Source: Chrysochromulina tobinii
Taxonomy: Eukaryota; Haptophyta; Prymnesiales; Chrysochromulinaceae
Length of the DNA: 23,768 bases
Assembly (NCBI GenBank): GCA_001275005.1
Contig: JWZX01003053.1
Coordinates: 1 to 23,768, forward strand
Direction: 5' to 3'
The notes below the pieces were generated by a model that saw only the letters and a program-made list of their open reading frames with translations, was not told the origin of the DNA and did not search any database. The translations under genes and the position numbers were made by a program. This document shows, one piece after another, positions 16,444 to 23,768 of the stretch (the first letter of the stretch is position 1; every line of letters starts with the position of its first letter).

Positions 16444-17487
16444 ATGTGCGACGATCAGATTGTTCGTGAGAGAGAAAAAAGGTTCACACCAGTCCTAATG
16501 TTTGACTTGTCTTCACAGTTCACGACTGGGTGCGTTCTCTCCATGCTCGCCGCCGCGCCTTGCTCCGACATCACCCGCCACGCGGTTGAGCTCCGAGACC
16601 GCGGATTCACTGTCATCCGAAACAGCGGACTCGATGCAACCCTCGTGGCCGCTGCACAAACCGCATGCAGCGCAGAGTTCGAGCGCTTGCAGGACATGAT
16701 CGTTCGCCTGGGCCTAGATCCGGTCGAGGATAGCTACGCATTCGAGGAAATCGATAGGCGCCACCGTAATCGATGGTCTTTCCAGCCACCTCCGTCGGCC
16801 TTGGCTCCACTGCTGGACATGAGCGTGCCATTGGCTACGAGAGTCATCAGAACACTGCACACGCTCAAACCCCATCCGGATGATGCGGGTCTTGCACCTG
16901 CTTGGGCTGAGCCTCTTCTTCCAGCGCAGCCGATCGTGCGCCACGTTGGCGCCATCACATCTCGGCCGGGCGCTGCAGCCCAAAAGTTCCACGCCGACGC
17001 TGGCGATCGGCTCCTGAAGCTTGGCCAGCTTCACAGAAGGCACCGCATGTTCAACATATTCATCCCTCTGGTGGAACTTGCCGAGGGGGGCACGGGAACA
17101 ATGATGTGGCCGGGCTCGCACCTGGCCCGAACGCGAGCGGCAGCGTACCAGGCGGCCATCGAACGGTCAGGCACCCTCGAGGCTGACGAGGCAGTCATGG
17201 CGGAGATGGAAGTGCCCGGCTGTCAAGCCGGCGGCATCATCCTGTTCGACTTCCGCCTGCTGCACCGTGGCCAGCCGAACGACACGAACGACGAGCGCAC
17301 TCTAGTGCATGCGTTCTTGTCGACGGGTTTCGCGACGGATGGCACGATCACGCACAAGCCTGGGAGCTTGAGCGCTGCTCTGGACGCACTCCCGCATGAC
17401 CCACTGGCGAGAAGTAAAGCGACCGCAAGGATGGCAGCCACGCAGCGTGAAGCGTGGCTCAGATTCAGGACCCATTCCGCCAATTAG
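16444..17487 (+). CDS. Phytanoyl-CoA dioxygenase (PhyH) family Fe(II)/2-oxoglutarate oxygenase
   Basis: 347 residues run from ATG 16444. The iron-binding triad is visible: FHADAG with H183 and D185, and LLHRGQPND with H274. R285 (NDERTLVHAF) is placed to bind 2-oxoglutarate. RMFNIFIPLVEL and GTGTMMWPGSHL are typical of the PhyH double-stranded beta-helix. The N-terminal segment HAVELRDRGFTVIRN is the usual start of the family domain. Members hydroxylate lipids, alkaloid-like or other small molecules; the substrate is not readable. The first 33 residues are atypical. A CTTGTCTTCACAG acceptor-like sequence ends near 16518, so the true start may be M34 (MLAAAPCSDI) or come from an upstream exon. 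The gene is convergent with the transporter gene. Confidence 0.88.
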   Translation: MCDDQIVREREKRFTPVLMFDLSSQFTTGCVLSMLAAAPCSDITRHAVELRDRGFTVIRNSGLDATLVAAAQTACSAEFERLQDMIVRLGLDPVEDSYAFEEIDRRHRNRWSFQPPPSALAPLLDMSVPLATRVIRTLHTLKPHPDDAGLAPAWAEPLLPAQPIVRHVGAITSRPGAAAQKFHADAGDRLLKLGQLHRRHRMFNIFIPLVELAEGGTGTMMWPGSHLARTRAAAYQAAIERSGTLEADEAVMAEMEVPGCQAGGIILFDFRLLHRGQPNDTNDERTLVHAFLSTGFATDGTITHKPGSLSAALDALPHDPLARSKATARMAATQREAWLRFRTHSAN

Positions 17488-17843
17488 TCCGCGTCTCTTC
17501 TCTCTCGATTCGAACACCGAGGTGACTGGTCGGAGGTGTCTCGTGAGAGAGTCAAGAGTCCTGTCTCCTGACTCCTGATCGAGGCGGCAGGCGTCGCCCG
17601 AAGACGTGAATGAGGAATGTACACAAATTCGGTACCTTCAAGTACCAACTCCAAGTTCAATAGACTGAAGACTCGCGAGTTCGAAGAGCAAGAGAGTGAG
17701 AGCCTATGTGGAATCGCCCCACCCGACCTAGATCCTAGTTGAATCCCGTCCTAGAATCGCTCGGTCTCGTGTGCGCACGCTCACACGGGGTATTCGGGCC
17801 ACACGTGGTACCCGCGGTACCTCCACATCATATCATCTAAGCT
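17488..17843. other. Intergenic region between convergent genes
   Basis: These 356 bp hold the 3' ends of the dioxygenase and transporter genes. No coding sequence is supported. GGTACC occurs twice, separated by CGC (17807-17821), a small symmetrical element of unknown meaning. Confidence 0.55.
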
Positions 17844-18776
17844 CTACACAGGCAGCAGATTCTTCGGCCGTGTCCTGAGCGCGCCGCCTCTGCTCTTGCT
17901 CTGCGCAAACGCGAGGACGCCAAGCACGGAGAGGACGAATCCCGACCCATTGAATGCCGAGACCGGCGTCGCAAACACGGCCGCGGCGACCGCGATGACG
18001 AGCACGCGGCGCACAATGTTCAGCACGGCATGGGTCGCGATGCTCACCTTAGCCAGTACGGCGAAGCTCACGCCGTTGTACAAGGCATGCGCCATGCCGT
18101 TGAGAAGCAGGAGCAGACCCAAGCGCACCGGGTCGGCCCCGCTCGCGAGCCACGCGCCCGCGTCGAGCACGAGGGCGCACGGAACCAGGATGCATAGCCC
18201 ACAGCGCGACACGTGGAAGAAGAGGCACGCGTCCGACTTGGTGACCTGCGCGCCCGGATGGTCACGCTTCAGCAGCTTGGTCAGAACTGCCCGTCCGGAG
18301 AAGGCAAGGTTGGAGGCGAGCGCGAGGGCCATTCCGGCGGCGCTGAAGACGAGCCCGTTACTGCTCGCCATCGCGACGCCGATCACAATGGGCAGCAGCG
18401 CGACCAGCGTTGGCCACCTCTCGTGCTCTCCTAGCATTAGGCTCGCCATCGCCACTGTGGACAGCGGCTCACTAGCCTTGAGCGTTTCCACGAAACTCGG
18501 AGCAGCAATGGCGATGGCTGCGTTTGTGAGCAAAAATCCCAAAGTGTAGGCCAGTGCGATCTTGCGCACAAGGCCAACCTCTGCCTTGCCGTGCAGCAGG
18601 CCACAGGCTGCGGGCGGCACCGCCATGCCAGAGCCAACCACGGCGACAGCAAATTGGACGGCGCACAGTGTAGCTGGGCAGGGCAGCTCGCGCAGCACGA
18701 GCTTGGCCGTCCACACCGCTATGATCGAGGCTAAGTACCACACACAGACTAATGGGCCAATTCGGAGCCGCACCAT
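17844..18776 (-). CDS. Triose-phosphate/nucleotide-sugar transporter family protein
   Basis: 310 residues run from ATG 18776 (MVRLRIGPLVCVWYLASIIA); the frame stays open to 18935 only with a GTG start. About nine to ten hydrophobic spans cover nearly the whole chain, as in the drug/metabolite transporter superfamily. Two TPT-family blocks are clear: SFVETLKASEPLSTVAMASL in the middle, and SIATHAVLNIVRRVLVIAV followed by TPVSAFNGSGFVLSVLGVL near the end, including the conserved Lys and the Arg-Arg pair used to bind phosphate in these carriers. These antiporters exchange phosphorylated sugars or nucleotide sugars across plastid or Golgi membranes. No plastid transit peptide is visible from this start, so a Golgi location or an unseen upstream exon are both possible. 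It is divergent from the IQ/SFI1-like gene. Confidence 0.87.
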   Translation of the reverse strand: MVRLRIGPLVCVWYLASIIAVWTAKLVLRELPCPATLCAVQFAVAVVGSGMAVPPAACGLLHGKAEVGLVRKIALAYTLGFLLTNAAIAIAAPSFVETLKASEPLSTVAMASLMLGEHERWPTLVALLPIVIGVAMASSNGLVFSAAGMALALASNLAFSGRAVLTKLLKRDHPGAQVTKSDACLFFHVSRCGLCILVPCALVLDAGAWLASGADPVRLGLLLLLNGMAHALYNGVSFAVLAKVSIATHAVLNIVRRVLVIAVAAAVFATPVSAFNGSGFVLSVLGVLAFAQSKSRGGALRTRPKNLLPV

Positions 18777-18980
18777 CACGAGAGCTTCACGGACCCGAAG
18801 AGAAGTCGGGTTCGACAGTTGGTTCGTCACGAGTGACGGCCATGGCCCAGTGGGAAGAGGAGGAAGGTGAAGTCGAGGCTGTCGCCGAAACAGGTACGCC
18901 GAGCAGGAGTCGAGCTGGTAACTCTTGGACTTCACAGGAAGAGATTTGCTTGCGGACCTTCCGGGACAAACCGTTTTGAC
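18777..18980. promoter_or_regulatory. Shared upstream region of transporter and IQ/SFI1-like genes
   Basis: These 204 bp separate two divergent ATGs. No specific motif stands out. The bidirectional promoter is inferred from spacing. Confidence 0.4.
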
Positions 18981-21886
18981 ATGCCGCCGCCGCAGCTCGC
19001 GGCCTCCTCGGTAGAGGAGATCATGTTACGGCGCAAGGCGACTGCGGCGCTGTCAGCTTTTCGGCCCGAGACAATGAGACAGAAGCAGCCGCCGGCGCCG
19101 GCGCCCATCTGGGCTTCTGCGCACCTGCAGCGAGCGCTGTCGGCGCCGGGGCTCAGGGCGCCGCGACCACGGCCGCGCTCTAGCCCGTTTGCGCCGCAGT
19201 ACACCGAGGCCGTCGCCTTTGGCAAGCGTGCGACACTGCCCAACATGGCCACACCCTCACCAGTGGCCAACGCATCGAGCGTTGAGTACTTTGCCATGAG
19301 CCGGCCGCCATCTGCATTTCTCGCAATGTCGCAGCCGGCCGGTGCTCGTTCGGCGCGAACGGCGCCGAGCCCCGGCGGCATGACGCCCATCGATCACGCC
19401 ATCACGCCAATGGGCAGCGCCCACCTCCCAAGCCAAGGTGGAGGCGTACACACGCCGGCCGCTGGCGCCGGGCGGCGCGCCTCGACGGCGGTTCCGGGAT
19501 CGCGACCTGGTCGCGGCAGCAATGCGAGCCCCGCCTTTCGCGACGGCTCGCGCGGCGTCGACATGGGCGCGGGCGCCGCCGGCGCGGCGACCTGTGCGTG
19601 CGCGGGCGCGTTCGAAGTGGGCGACGTGGGTGGATTGATCGCTCCGAACTTCGTCGGCCTCTCTGACGAAGTGGACGAGATCTCCGAGCGGCTGGCGCAG
19701 GTGGAGCGCGTGACGTCGATTATGACCTCTGATGACCTCTGATGACCTCTGATGACCTCTGATGACCTCTGATGACCTCCGATGACCTCTGATGACCTCT
19801 GATGACCTCTGATGACCTTCCTCATCAGGTGGAGCGCGTGACGTCGATGATGACGCCCGCCTACACGGTCGAGCTCCAGAAGAGACTCAAGCAGTCCTTC
19901 CAGCGGGTCGACGAGGTCCTCGGCCACACTGATGTGCTGCTGCTGACCGAGCAGCAGAAGCGACAGGTGCAGGCGGCGACGGCCATCCAAGCACGCATAC
20001 GCACGTTCGTGCTCCGGAAGCGCTACGTGCGCGGGGCGCACGCGCTGCGCACATGGGCTTCCCGCGAGCTCCAGGAAGTGTGTGCACAGCTCGTCGCGTT
20101 GCTGCGCAAGTGTGAACAGCAAGATGAGAACCGTCATGCAGCATCGAGCCGAGTTCTTGCGCAAGCACACGAGCAAGCTGCTCACCGAGTGGAGACGGCT
20201 GGCGGTCGAGGGTCTGGCGGCCCGCGTGGCGCTCGATTCCGAGCTGCGCGCGCGCCGCCACTACCGGCGCGCCTTTCTCAAGCGTGTCCTGTGGGCGTGG
20301 AAGCAAGTGGCGCACTTTGCGAGCTTGAGAGAGGTGCGCTGGGTGACCCGCGGCCACCGGCGCGTCGCGCTGCCCAAGGAGATTGTGGACTCGCTCGAAG
20401 GGCACCTGCGCGCATGGCGCACCCTCGTGTACGTCTCCGTCGAGGCCCGCAAGCGCTTCGGCGTGTGCGGCCGTCGGGAGATCTCAACGGCTTTCTACGC
20501 GCTGCGTGAGCTCGTGCGACGGCGCAAGCGGCTGCGCTCCCTTACCATCGAGCGATGGAAGGACTACTGCCGCTCCTATTGGCAGTTGCCCTTCCGCGCA
20601 TGGTACTTGTACGTGCTGCCCGTCGAGTGCCCGTCGAGTGCCCGTTGAGTGCCCGTCGAGTGCCCGTCGAGTGCCTTTGTTGACCGCCGCTTGCCCCCGC
20701 CATCAGGTACCTGATCGACCAAAAGCTCATCCGGCGTGTGCGCACGATGCTCATCGGCTCGTTCCGACGCAAGCTGCTCCGCCGGCTGCTGGCGCAGATG
20801 GTGCAGGCGTGGCACGAGCTGGCGAAGTTCAAAAAGGTGGAGACGCGCACGCGCGCGCAGCTGCTCGAGGCGCTCAAAGCGCAGGATGCCCTGATCGTCG
20901 CGGCCGAGGAGACGCTCGACGAGTACGCACGCGTCCTAATCGGTGCCGAGAAGTCCCTTGAGAACGAAGCTCGCACCCAAGCGTACCTGACGCGGATCGC
21001 GGACGATGCGCACACGGAGCTGACGGCGATGCGACTCAAGAGCCATGCTGCACAGCAGGAGGTGCTGCGGCTGCGCACGATCATGCGACACTTTGAGATC
21101 CGCTACCCTCGTGCGACCGCCATCCTGCGCATCGAGGTGCCCGACGCCGCCGCCATGCCCGCCGCCGCCGCGCACGTGCCGATGGCCCTTGAATCATTCC
21201 CACCGCCGCCGCTGATCGTCGACGTGTCCGAGATGAAGGCGACGCAACGCCTCAAGGCTGCCACGTCGGCGCTGGCCTCCCGTCAATTGTATACGCCGCC
21301 CACCGAGGGCGGCAGCAACGCAGATGCCGAGTTGCGGCGCATGCACGAGCTGCTTGCCTTTGTGCTCGACGGCACGCTCCCCGAGAAGCCCTCGGCCGAC
21401 CTAATCGAGGTCGAGCAGGCCTGCACCATCAGCATCCAGCGCGTGCTCGCGCAAGCTGAGGCTAGAGTGCTCTCCGAGGACGGGAGTGCCATCCGGCAGT
21501 TGCACACGCTCGCGGAGCTGCTACCGAACACCGAGCCCTGGTGCGCCGCCGCCGCCGGAGGTGGTGTCGGCAATCCCGGGCTGTCTCGGCGATCGGCGGC
21601 GATCGCGAGCGCAAGCTGCGTCCTCGGGGGCCTCGAGTTTGACAGCGCCGATGCCGAGAGCGGCGGCCCGGTGCCCCGTACGAAGGTCGAGAGCAGCGCC
21701 GAGGCACTCGCGCGTCGTGTGGCCGAGCGGCGCGAGGAACTCGAGCAGCGCATGACGCGCCACCGCGTCAACTTGTATGCCATCCAGAAGGAGCAGATCG
21801 TCGAGACCGCTGAGGCCGCCGAAGAGCGCGCGGCCAAGGACCCCGGCGTGGCCTCAGAGTTTGGCGCCGCTCTCGTCGGGTTTTGA
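18981..21886 (+). CDS. IQ-motif, SFI1-like helical repeat protein, multi-exon
   Basis: The ATG is at 18981 and the stop at 21886. Exons are 18981-19700, 19829 to about 20077, about 20142 to 20608, and 20707-21886. Residues 1-235 are disordered and Pro/Ala/Ser/Arg-rich. An acidic helix (DEVDEISERLAQ) runs through the first junction. An IQ motif (ATAIQARIRTFVLRKRY, about 290-306), likely to bind calmodulin or centrin, follows. Then come Trp-containing helices resembling SFI1 repeats: ALRTWASREL, LLTEWRRLAV, LWAWKQVAHF, LRAWRTLVYV, TIERWKDYCR, MVQAWHELAKF. The last exon is coiled-coil rich and ends in a charged helix. SFI1-type repeats bind centrin at centrosomes and basal bodies, so a basal-body or flagellar role is inferred. 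Between about 20078 and 20141 the frame moves by one base; a 64-nt intron or a one-base insertion would explain it. Confidence 0.78.
19701..19828 (+). other. Intron with tandem-duplication boundaries
   Basis: The donor GTGGAGCG follows CAG and the acceptor is CTCATCAG before GTGGAGCG. The intron is 128 nt, phase 0. Unspliced reading stops within the repeat. Splicing joins LAQ to VERVTSMMTPAYTVELQ. The 29 bp at 19698-19726 recur at 19826-19854 with one mismatch, so donor and acceptor lie in the two copies of one sequence. Confidence 0.85.
19721..19820. repeat. 10 x 10-bp intronic minisatellite
   Basis: Ten units of GATGACCTCT run from 19721 to 19820. The first begins TATGAC, the sixth ends CTCC and the last ends CTTC. 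They fill most of the intron. Each unit boundary contains CTGATGAC, which also resembles a branch-point sequence. Confidence 0.95.
20609..20706 (+). other. Second clear intron of the IQ/SFI1-like gene
   Basis: The donor GTACGT is at 20609 and the acceptor CGCCATCAG ends at 20706: 98 nt, phase 2, giving FRAWYL joined to YLIDQKLIRR. A donor at 20603 (GTACTT) is in the same phase and would drop two residues. The interior carries an 11-bp repeat. Confidence 0.78.
20619..20673. repeat. 5 x 11-bp intronic minisatellite
   Basis: Five units of CCCGTCGAGTG start at 20619, 20630, 20641, 20652 and 20663. Only the third differs, with T for C. They occupy more than half of the 98-nt intron. Confidence 0.95.
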
Positions 21887-22576
21887 CGTGGCCGCCACGC
21901 CGCCCTGGCCGCCAGAGGATGGTGAAGCCAGGTGGACACGCAGCGCGTCTCAGCGAGAACGCTTGATACCATTGTTCAGCAGGGGCATACAGTGTGTGGA
22001 AAAGGTTATTTCCACACTGTGCCTTAAGGTGATCCTGGCTTTTTAAGATTGAACGAGATCGTCCAACATTTTTCAAAAATAAAATCACCTTGCGCCGTTG
22101 CGGCGGCCGGCGGTGCGGCATCACCATCACGGGCAGTCAGACTTATAGATAAAAACTCAGAGAGACAGTCCGAGCACAGTCGTGGTGAGTGGAGTCCCAG
22201 ACACCTATTCGCTATAACCCCTGGTACACCTGTGGCCGGGTTGCGTTGCGGCTCGCGTGATATTTGTTTCTCAGAGGCCGGTGAGTATGCAGTATCCGTC
22301 CGCGGTCCGCCCGTCGGTCGCCCAATTGTCGGTCCCTCACGTCCCGTGAGGTTCGCGCGCGTGGCGCGTCACAGGACCGGACTCCACACGCTCAGTTTGA
22401 TGGTGTGTCGAGTGCGTGCGCGCCGGCTGGCCGGCCCCGCGCGCCCGGGCGCGGTCAAGGCGCGGTCCGGCGGGTAACCCGGTTCCACGGTACACGGTTG
22501 ACGGTATCGACTTCTTGCTGGCTTTGGTCGTCTGGGGAGTTCAAAAGTACCTTAGAACCAGACCTTCTGCGATGGA
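21887..22576. other. Intergenic region downstream of the IQ/SFI1-like gene
   Basis: No gene is supported. The first 200 bases are probably 3' UTR and include a hairpin at 21994-22017 and an AATAAA word near 22078. A second perfect hairpin (CCTCACG, TCC, CGTGAGG) lies at 22335-22351. The rest shows no family features or tRNA signature. Confidence 0.5.
21994..22017 (+). terminator. Hairpin in the probable 3' UTR
   Basis: GTGTGGAAA at 21994-22002 pairs exactly with TTTCCACAC at 22009-22017 around the 6-nt loop AGGTTA, about 107 nt after the stop of the IQ/SFI1-like gene. An mRNA-end or stability element is possible. It does not match the histone-type stem-loop. Confidence 0.35.
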
Positions 22577-23203
22577 CTACCTTCCGGAGGAGCCCCTGGG
22601 TATGGGGTCCTCCAATCCCACGCGGGGCCGCGCAAGTTCTCCGACGGCGGTGGAGAGCTCGCTGCTCGGTGACGCTAAGCACTCGGTCGCTGTCGTCGCG
22701 TGATACGCTGGCGCTCGCCTCGTATTCTCTCTCAACTCCTCCATGCTGCTGCCCGCCTCGCTCGCCGGTTCGTCGTGTCGCCGCAAGGCTCTCCAGCTCA
22801 GGAGCATCACCGCAACGCTCGCTGCGGCCACCTCAGCCAGAAGCAGCATCTGCGAGCCTGACCAGCCAGAAGACGCAGCGAGGGCCGCCTCGCAGAGATT
22901 CGCTTTCGAGGCGGAGCGCGGTACGGGCGGGTGATGCGCTGGCATCGCGAGGGGATCGCAAGACGGCAGCGTGCCGCGCCAGACCGGCACGCAGCCTGGA
23001 GAGCAGCCAGTCCACGTAAAGTGGCACGGCGCTCTCGCATCCTGCACGCTCCCAAGCTGCTGCTCTGGCTCTTCCGAGAGTCTGCTCATGGCATAGCTTA
23101 CGAGCCAGGCGATTGCGAGCCAGAAGACCAAGGAGTGCACGTCGGTCTCACGATGCTCGACTGGCGGAAGGCGAGTCGATTGCGCGTCGATGTCGTCCGC
23201 CAT
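22577..23203 (-). CDS. Tentative small membrane protein with two spans
   Basis: 208 residues run from ATG 23203 (MADDIDAQSTRLPPVEHRET). Two hydrophobic stretches stand out: LVFWLAIAWLVSYAMSRL at about 25-43, and QMLLLAEVAAASVAVMLL about 75 residues before the C-terminus. The part between them (about 50-105) is Cys/Pro-rich and less protein-like, so an unrecognised intron may lie there. The C-terminal 70 residues are polar. I recognise no family. Support comes from the ATG, the two spans and the short distance (143 bp) to the divergent J-domain gene. It could be a non-coding frame. Confidence 0.4.
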   Translation of the reverse strand: MADDIDAQSTRLPPVEHRETDVHSLVFWLAIAWLVSYAMSRLSEEPEQQLGSVQDARAPCHFTWTGCSPGCVPVWRGTLPSCDPLAMPAHHPPVPRSASKANLCEAALAASSGWSGSQMLLLAEVAAASVAVMLLSWRALRRHDEPASEAGSSMEELRENTRRAPAYHATTATECLASPSSELSTAVGELARPRVGLEDPIPRGSSGR

Positions 23204-23346
23204 AGAAAATCAAGTTATGAAACCACCATTGAATCGTGGGAAATCGGGTTTCTCTCGCGAAAGCCTGGTCTTCGCACGGAGCGGCGTCTTCGCGAAATTA
23301 ATTTCCGAAACACGAGCACACGCTCGTGGTCATTCACGCGGACGCG
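23204..23346. promoter_or_regulatory. Short upstream region between divergent ATGs
   Basis: These 143 bp separate the tentative membrane protein gene and the J-domain gene and are lower in GC than the flanking genes. If both genes are real, this must be a compact bidirectional promoter. No motif is assigned. Confidence 0.3.
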
Positions 23347-23768
23347 ATGTCTGTCAGCTGTCTTCCTCTTGAAGCTCTCTGCTCCGACAACGAGGGCGCG
23401 GCCGCATCCTCCGTCGCGACGCCGACTCCCCCGCCGCCCACATACGTGCACAAGCTGTCGGGCCACAACTTCCGGGGTGACGGCACCTTTGGCGAGATCA
23501 ACGACCGTGCGGCGCGGCCGTACGAGGGCGCACAGAACCTGCCCGACCTGAACGTATTCCTTGAGGCGGCGGATGTGAAGCAGAAGGACGCGCCCGACAC
23601 GGCGCCATTCGAGCCGCTGCCCGGGATCCCGGGCATGCCCATGACCACCGACCAGGCCTACGACTTCCTCGGCGTCAAGCAGGAGGACCGTGGCAACCTC
23701 GACAAGGTCAAGATGCGATTCCGCAAGATGTCGCTCAAGTGGCATCCGGACAAGAACATGCGCCGCCA
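23347..23768 (+). CDS. DnaJ (J-domain) protein, 5' part only
   Basis: An open frame from ATG 23347 (MSVSCLPLEALCSDNEG) runs without a stop to the window end, giving about 140 residues. A Pro-rich stretch (TPTPPPPTYVHKLSG) leads into a conserved-looking segment (NFRGDGTFGEINDRAARPYE, then NLPDLNVFLEAADV). The start of a J domain follows: AYDFLGVKQEDRGNLDKVK, then FRKMSLKWHPDKN with the HPD motif that triggers Hsp70 ATP hydrolysis. The J domain sits internally rather than at the N-terminus, which is usual for type III (class C) J proteins. No targeting peptide is clear. The rest of the gene is outside the window, so specific function cannot be stated. Confidence 0.88.
   Translation, partial: MSVSCLPLEALCSDNEGAAASSVATPTPPPPTYVHKLSGHNFRGDGTFGEINDRAARPYEGAQNLPDLNVFLEAADVKQKDAPDTAPFEPLPGIPGMPMTTDQAYDFLGVKQEDRGNLDKVKMRFRKMSLKWHPDKNMRR

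Noticed and set aside
17500-17520. GATTCGAAC, resembling a tRNA T-loop
   Set aside because: The flanking bases do not form a T stem or cloverleaf on either strand.
19394-20185. Minus-strand open frame of 263 residues with a QRSSEVIRGH repeat
   Set aside because: It is the reverse reading of the intronic 10-bp repeat and of exons on the plus strand; the repeat peptide is a by-product of the minisatellite.
1-23768. Prophage, IS element, CRISPR array or viral insertion
   Set aside because: No transposase, integrase, capsid or spaced-repeat array is visible; the tandem repeats are contiguous minisatellites without spacers.

Overview
This window is nuclear DNA from a GC-rich eukaryotic microalga, most likely one with a secondary red plastid (a haptophyte, or failing that a pelagophyte). 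Three things point there. Genes contain short GT-AG introns. Plastid-type proteins begin with a signal peptide followed by a transit-like stretch. Low-complexity Pro/Ser, Ala/Lys and Glu-Ala-Ala-Pro repeats are abundant. I see no operons, bacterial signals, tRNA, rRNA, CRISPR array or transposase. Species assignment is inference.

Layout. A run of five minus-strand genes fills the left side: a secreted beta-helix/glycine-rich surface protein that leaves the window at base 1 and carries two frame breaks (1-1881); a SAP-domain protein with a SURF2-like segment and one intron (2787-5117); a single-ORF fusion of a Cof-type HAD phosphatase with a Tic22-like domain (5335-7254); an Ala/Glu-rich coiled-coil protein (7367-8167); and a plastid-type two-membrane-span protein (8516-9199). 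Then come an NDUFAF6-like complex I assembly factor (+, 9368-10312), an aldo/keto reductase (-, 10517-11626), a secreted sulfotransferase-like protein (-, 12464-13813), a six-EF-hand protein (-, 13916-15976), a phytanoyl-CoA dioxygenase family enzyme (+, 16444-17487), a triose-phosphate/nucleotide-sugar-type transporter (-, 17844-18776), a multi-exon IQ/SFI1-like helical protein (+, 18981-21886), a tentative two-span membrane protein (-, 22577-23203) and the start of a J-domain protein (+, from 23347).

Four gene pairs are head-to-head with short shared upstream regions (9200-9367, 15977-16443, 18777-18980, 23204-23346). The genes do not form one obvious pathway. There is a loose organelle theme: plastid import/phosphatase, a plastid membrane protein, a mitochondrial complex I factor and a transporter.

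The most interesting structures are: (1) a 128-nt intron at 19701-19828 whose two splice boundaries lie in near-identical 29-bp direct repeats and whose interior is ten copies of a 10-bp repeat, which looks like intron birth by tandem duplication; (2) a second intron in the same gene also filled with a minisatellite; (3) the HAD-Tic22 fusion with an internal twin-arginine-like lumen signal; (4) a SAP protein combining an RVSF phosphatase-docking-like motif with a SURF2-like block; (5) an array of five 17-bp units, each with a TGTTC-NN-GAACA inverted repeat; and (6) a perfect 11-bp inverted repeat containing a bZIP-type site.
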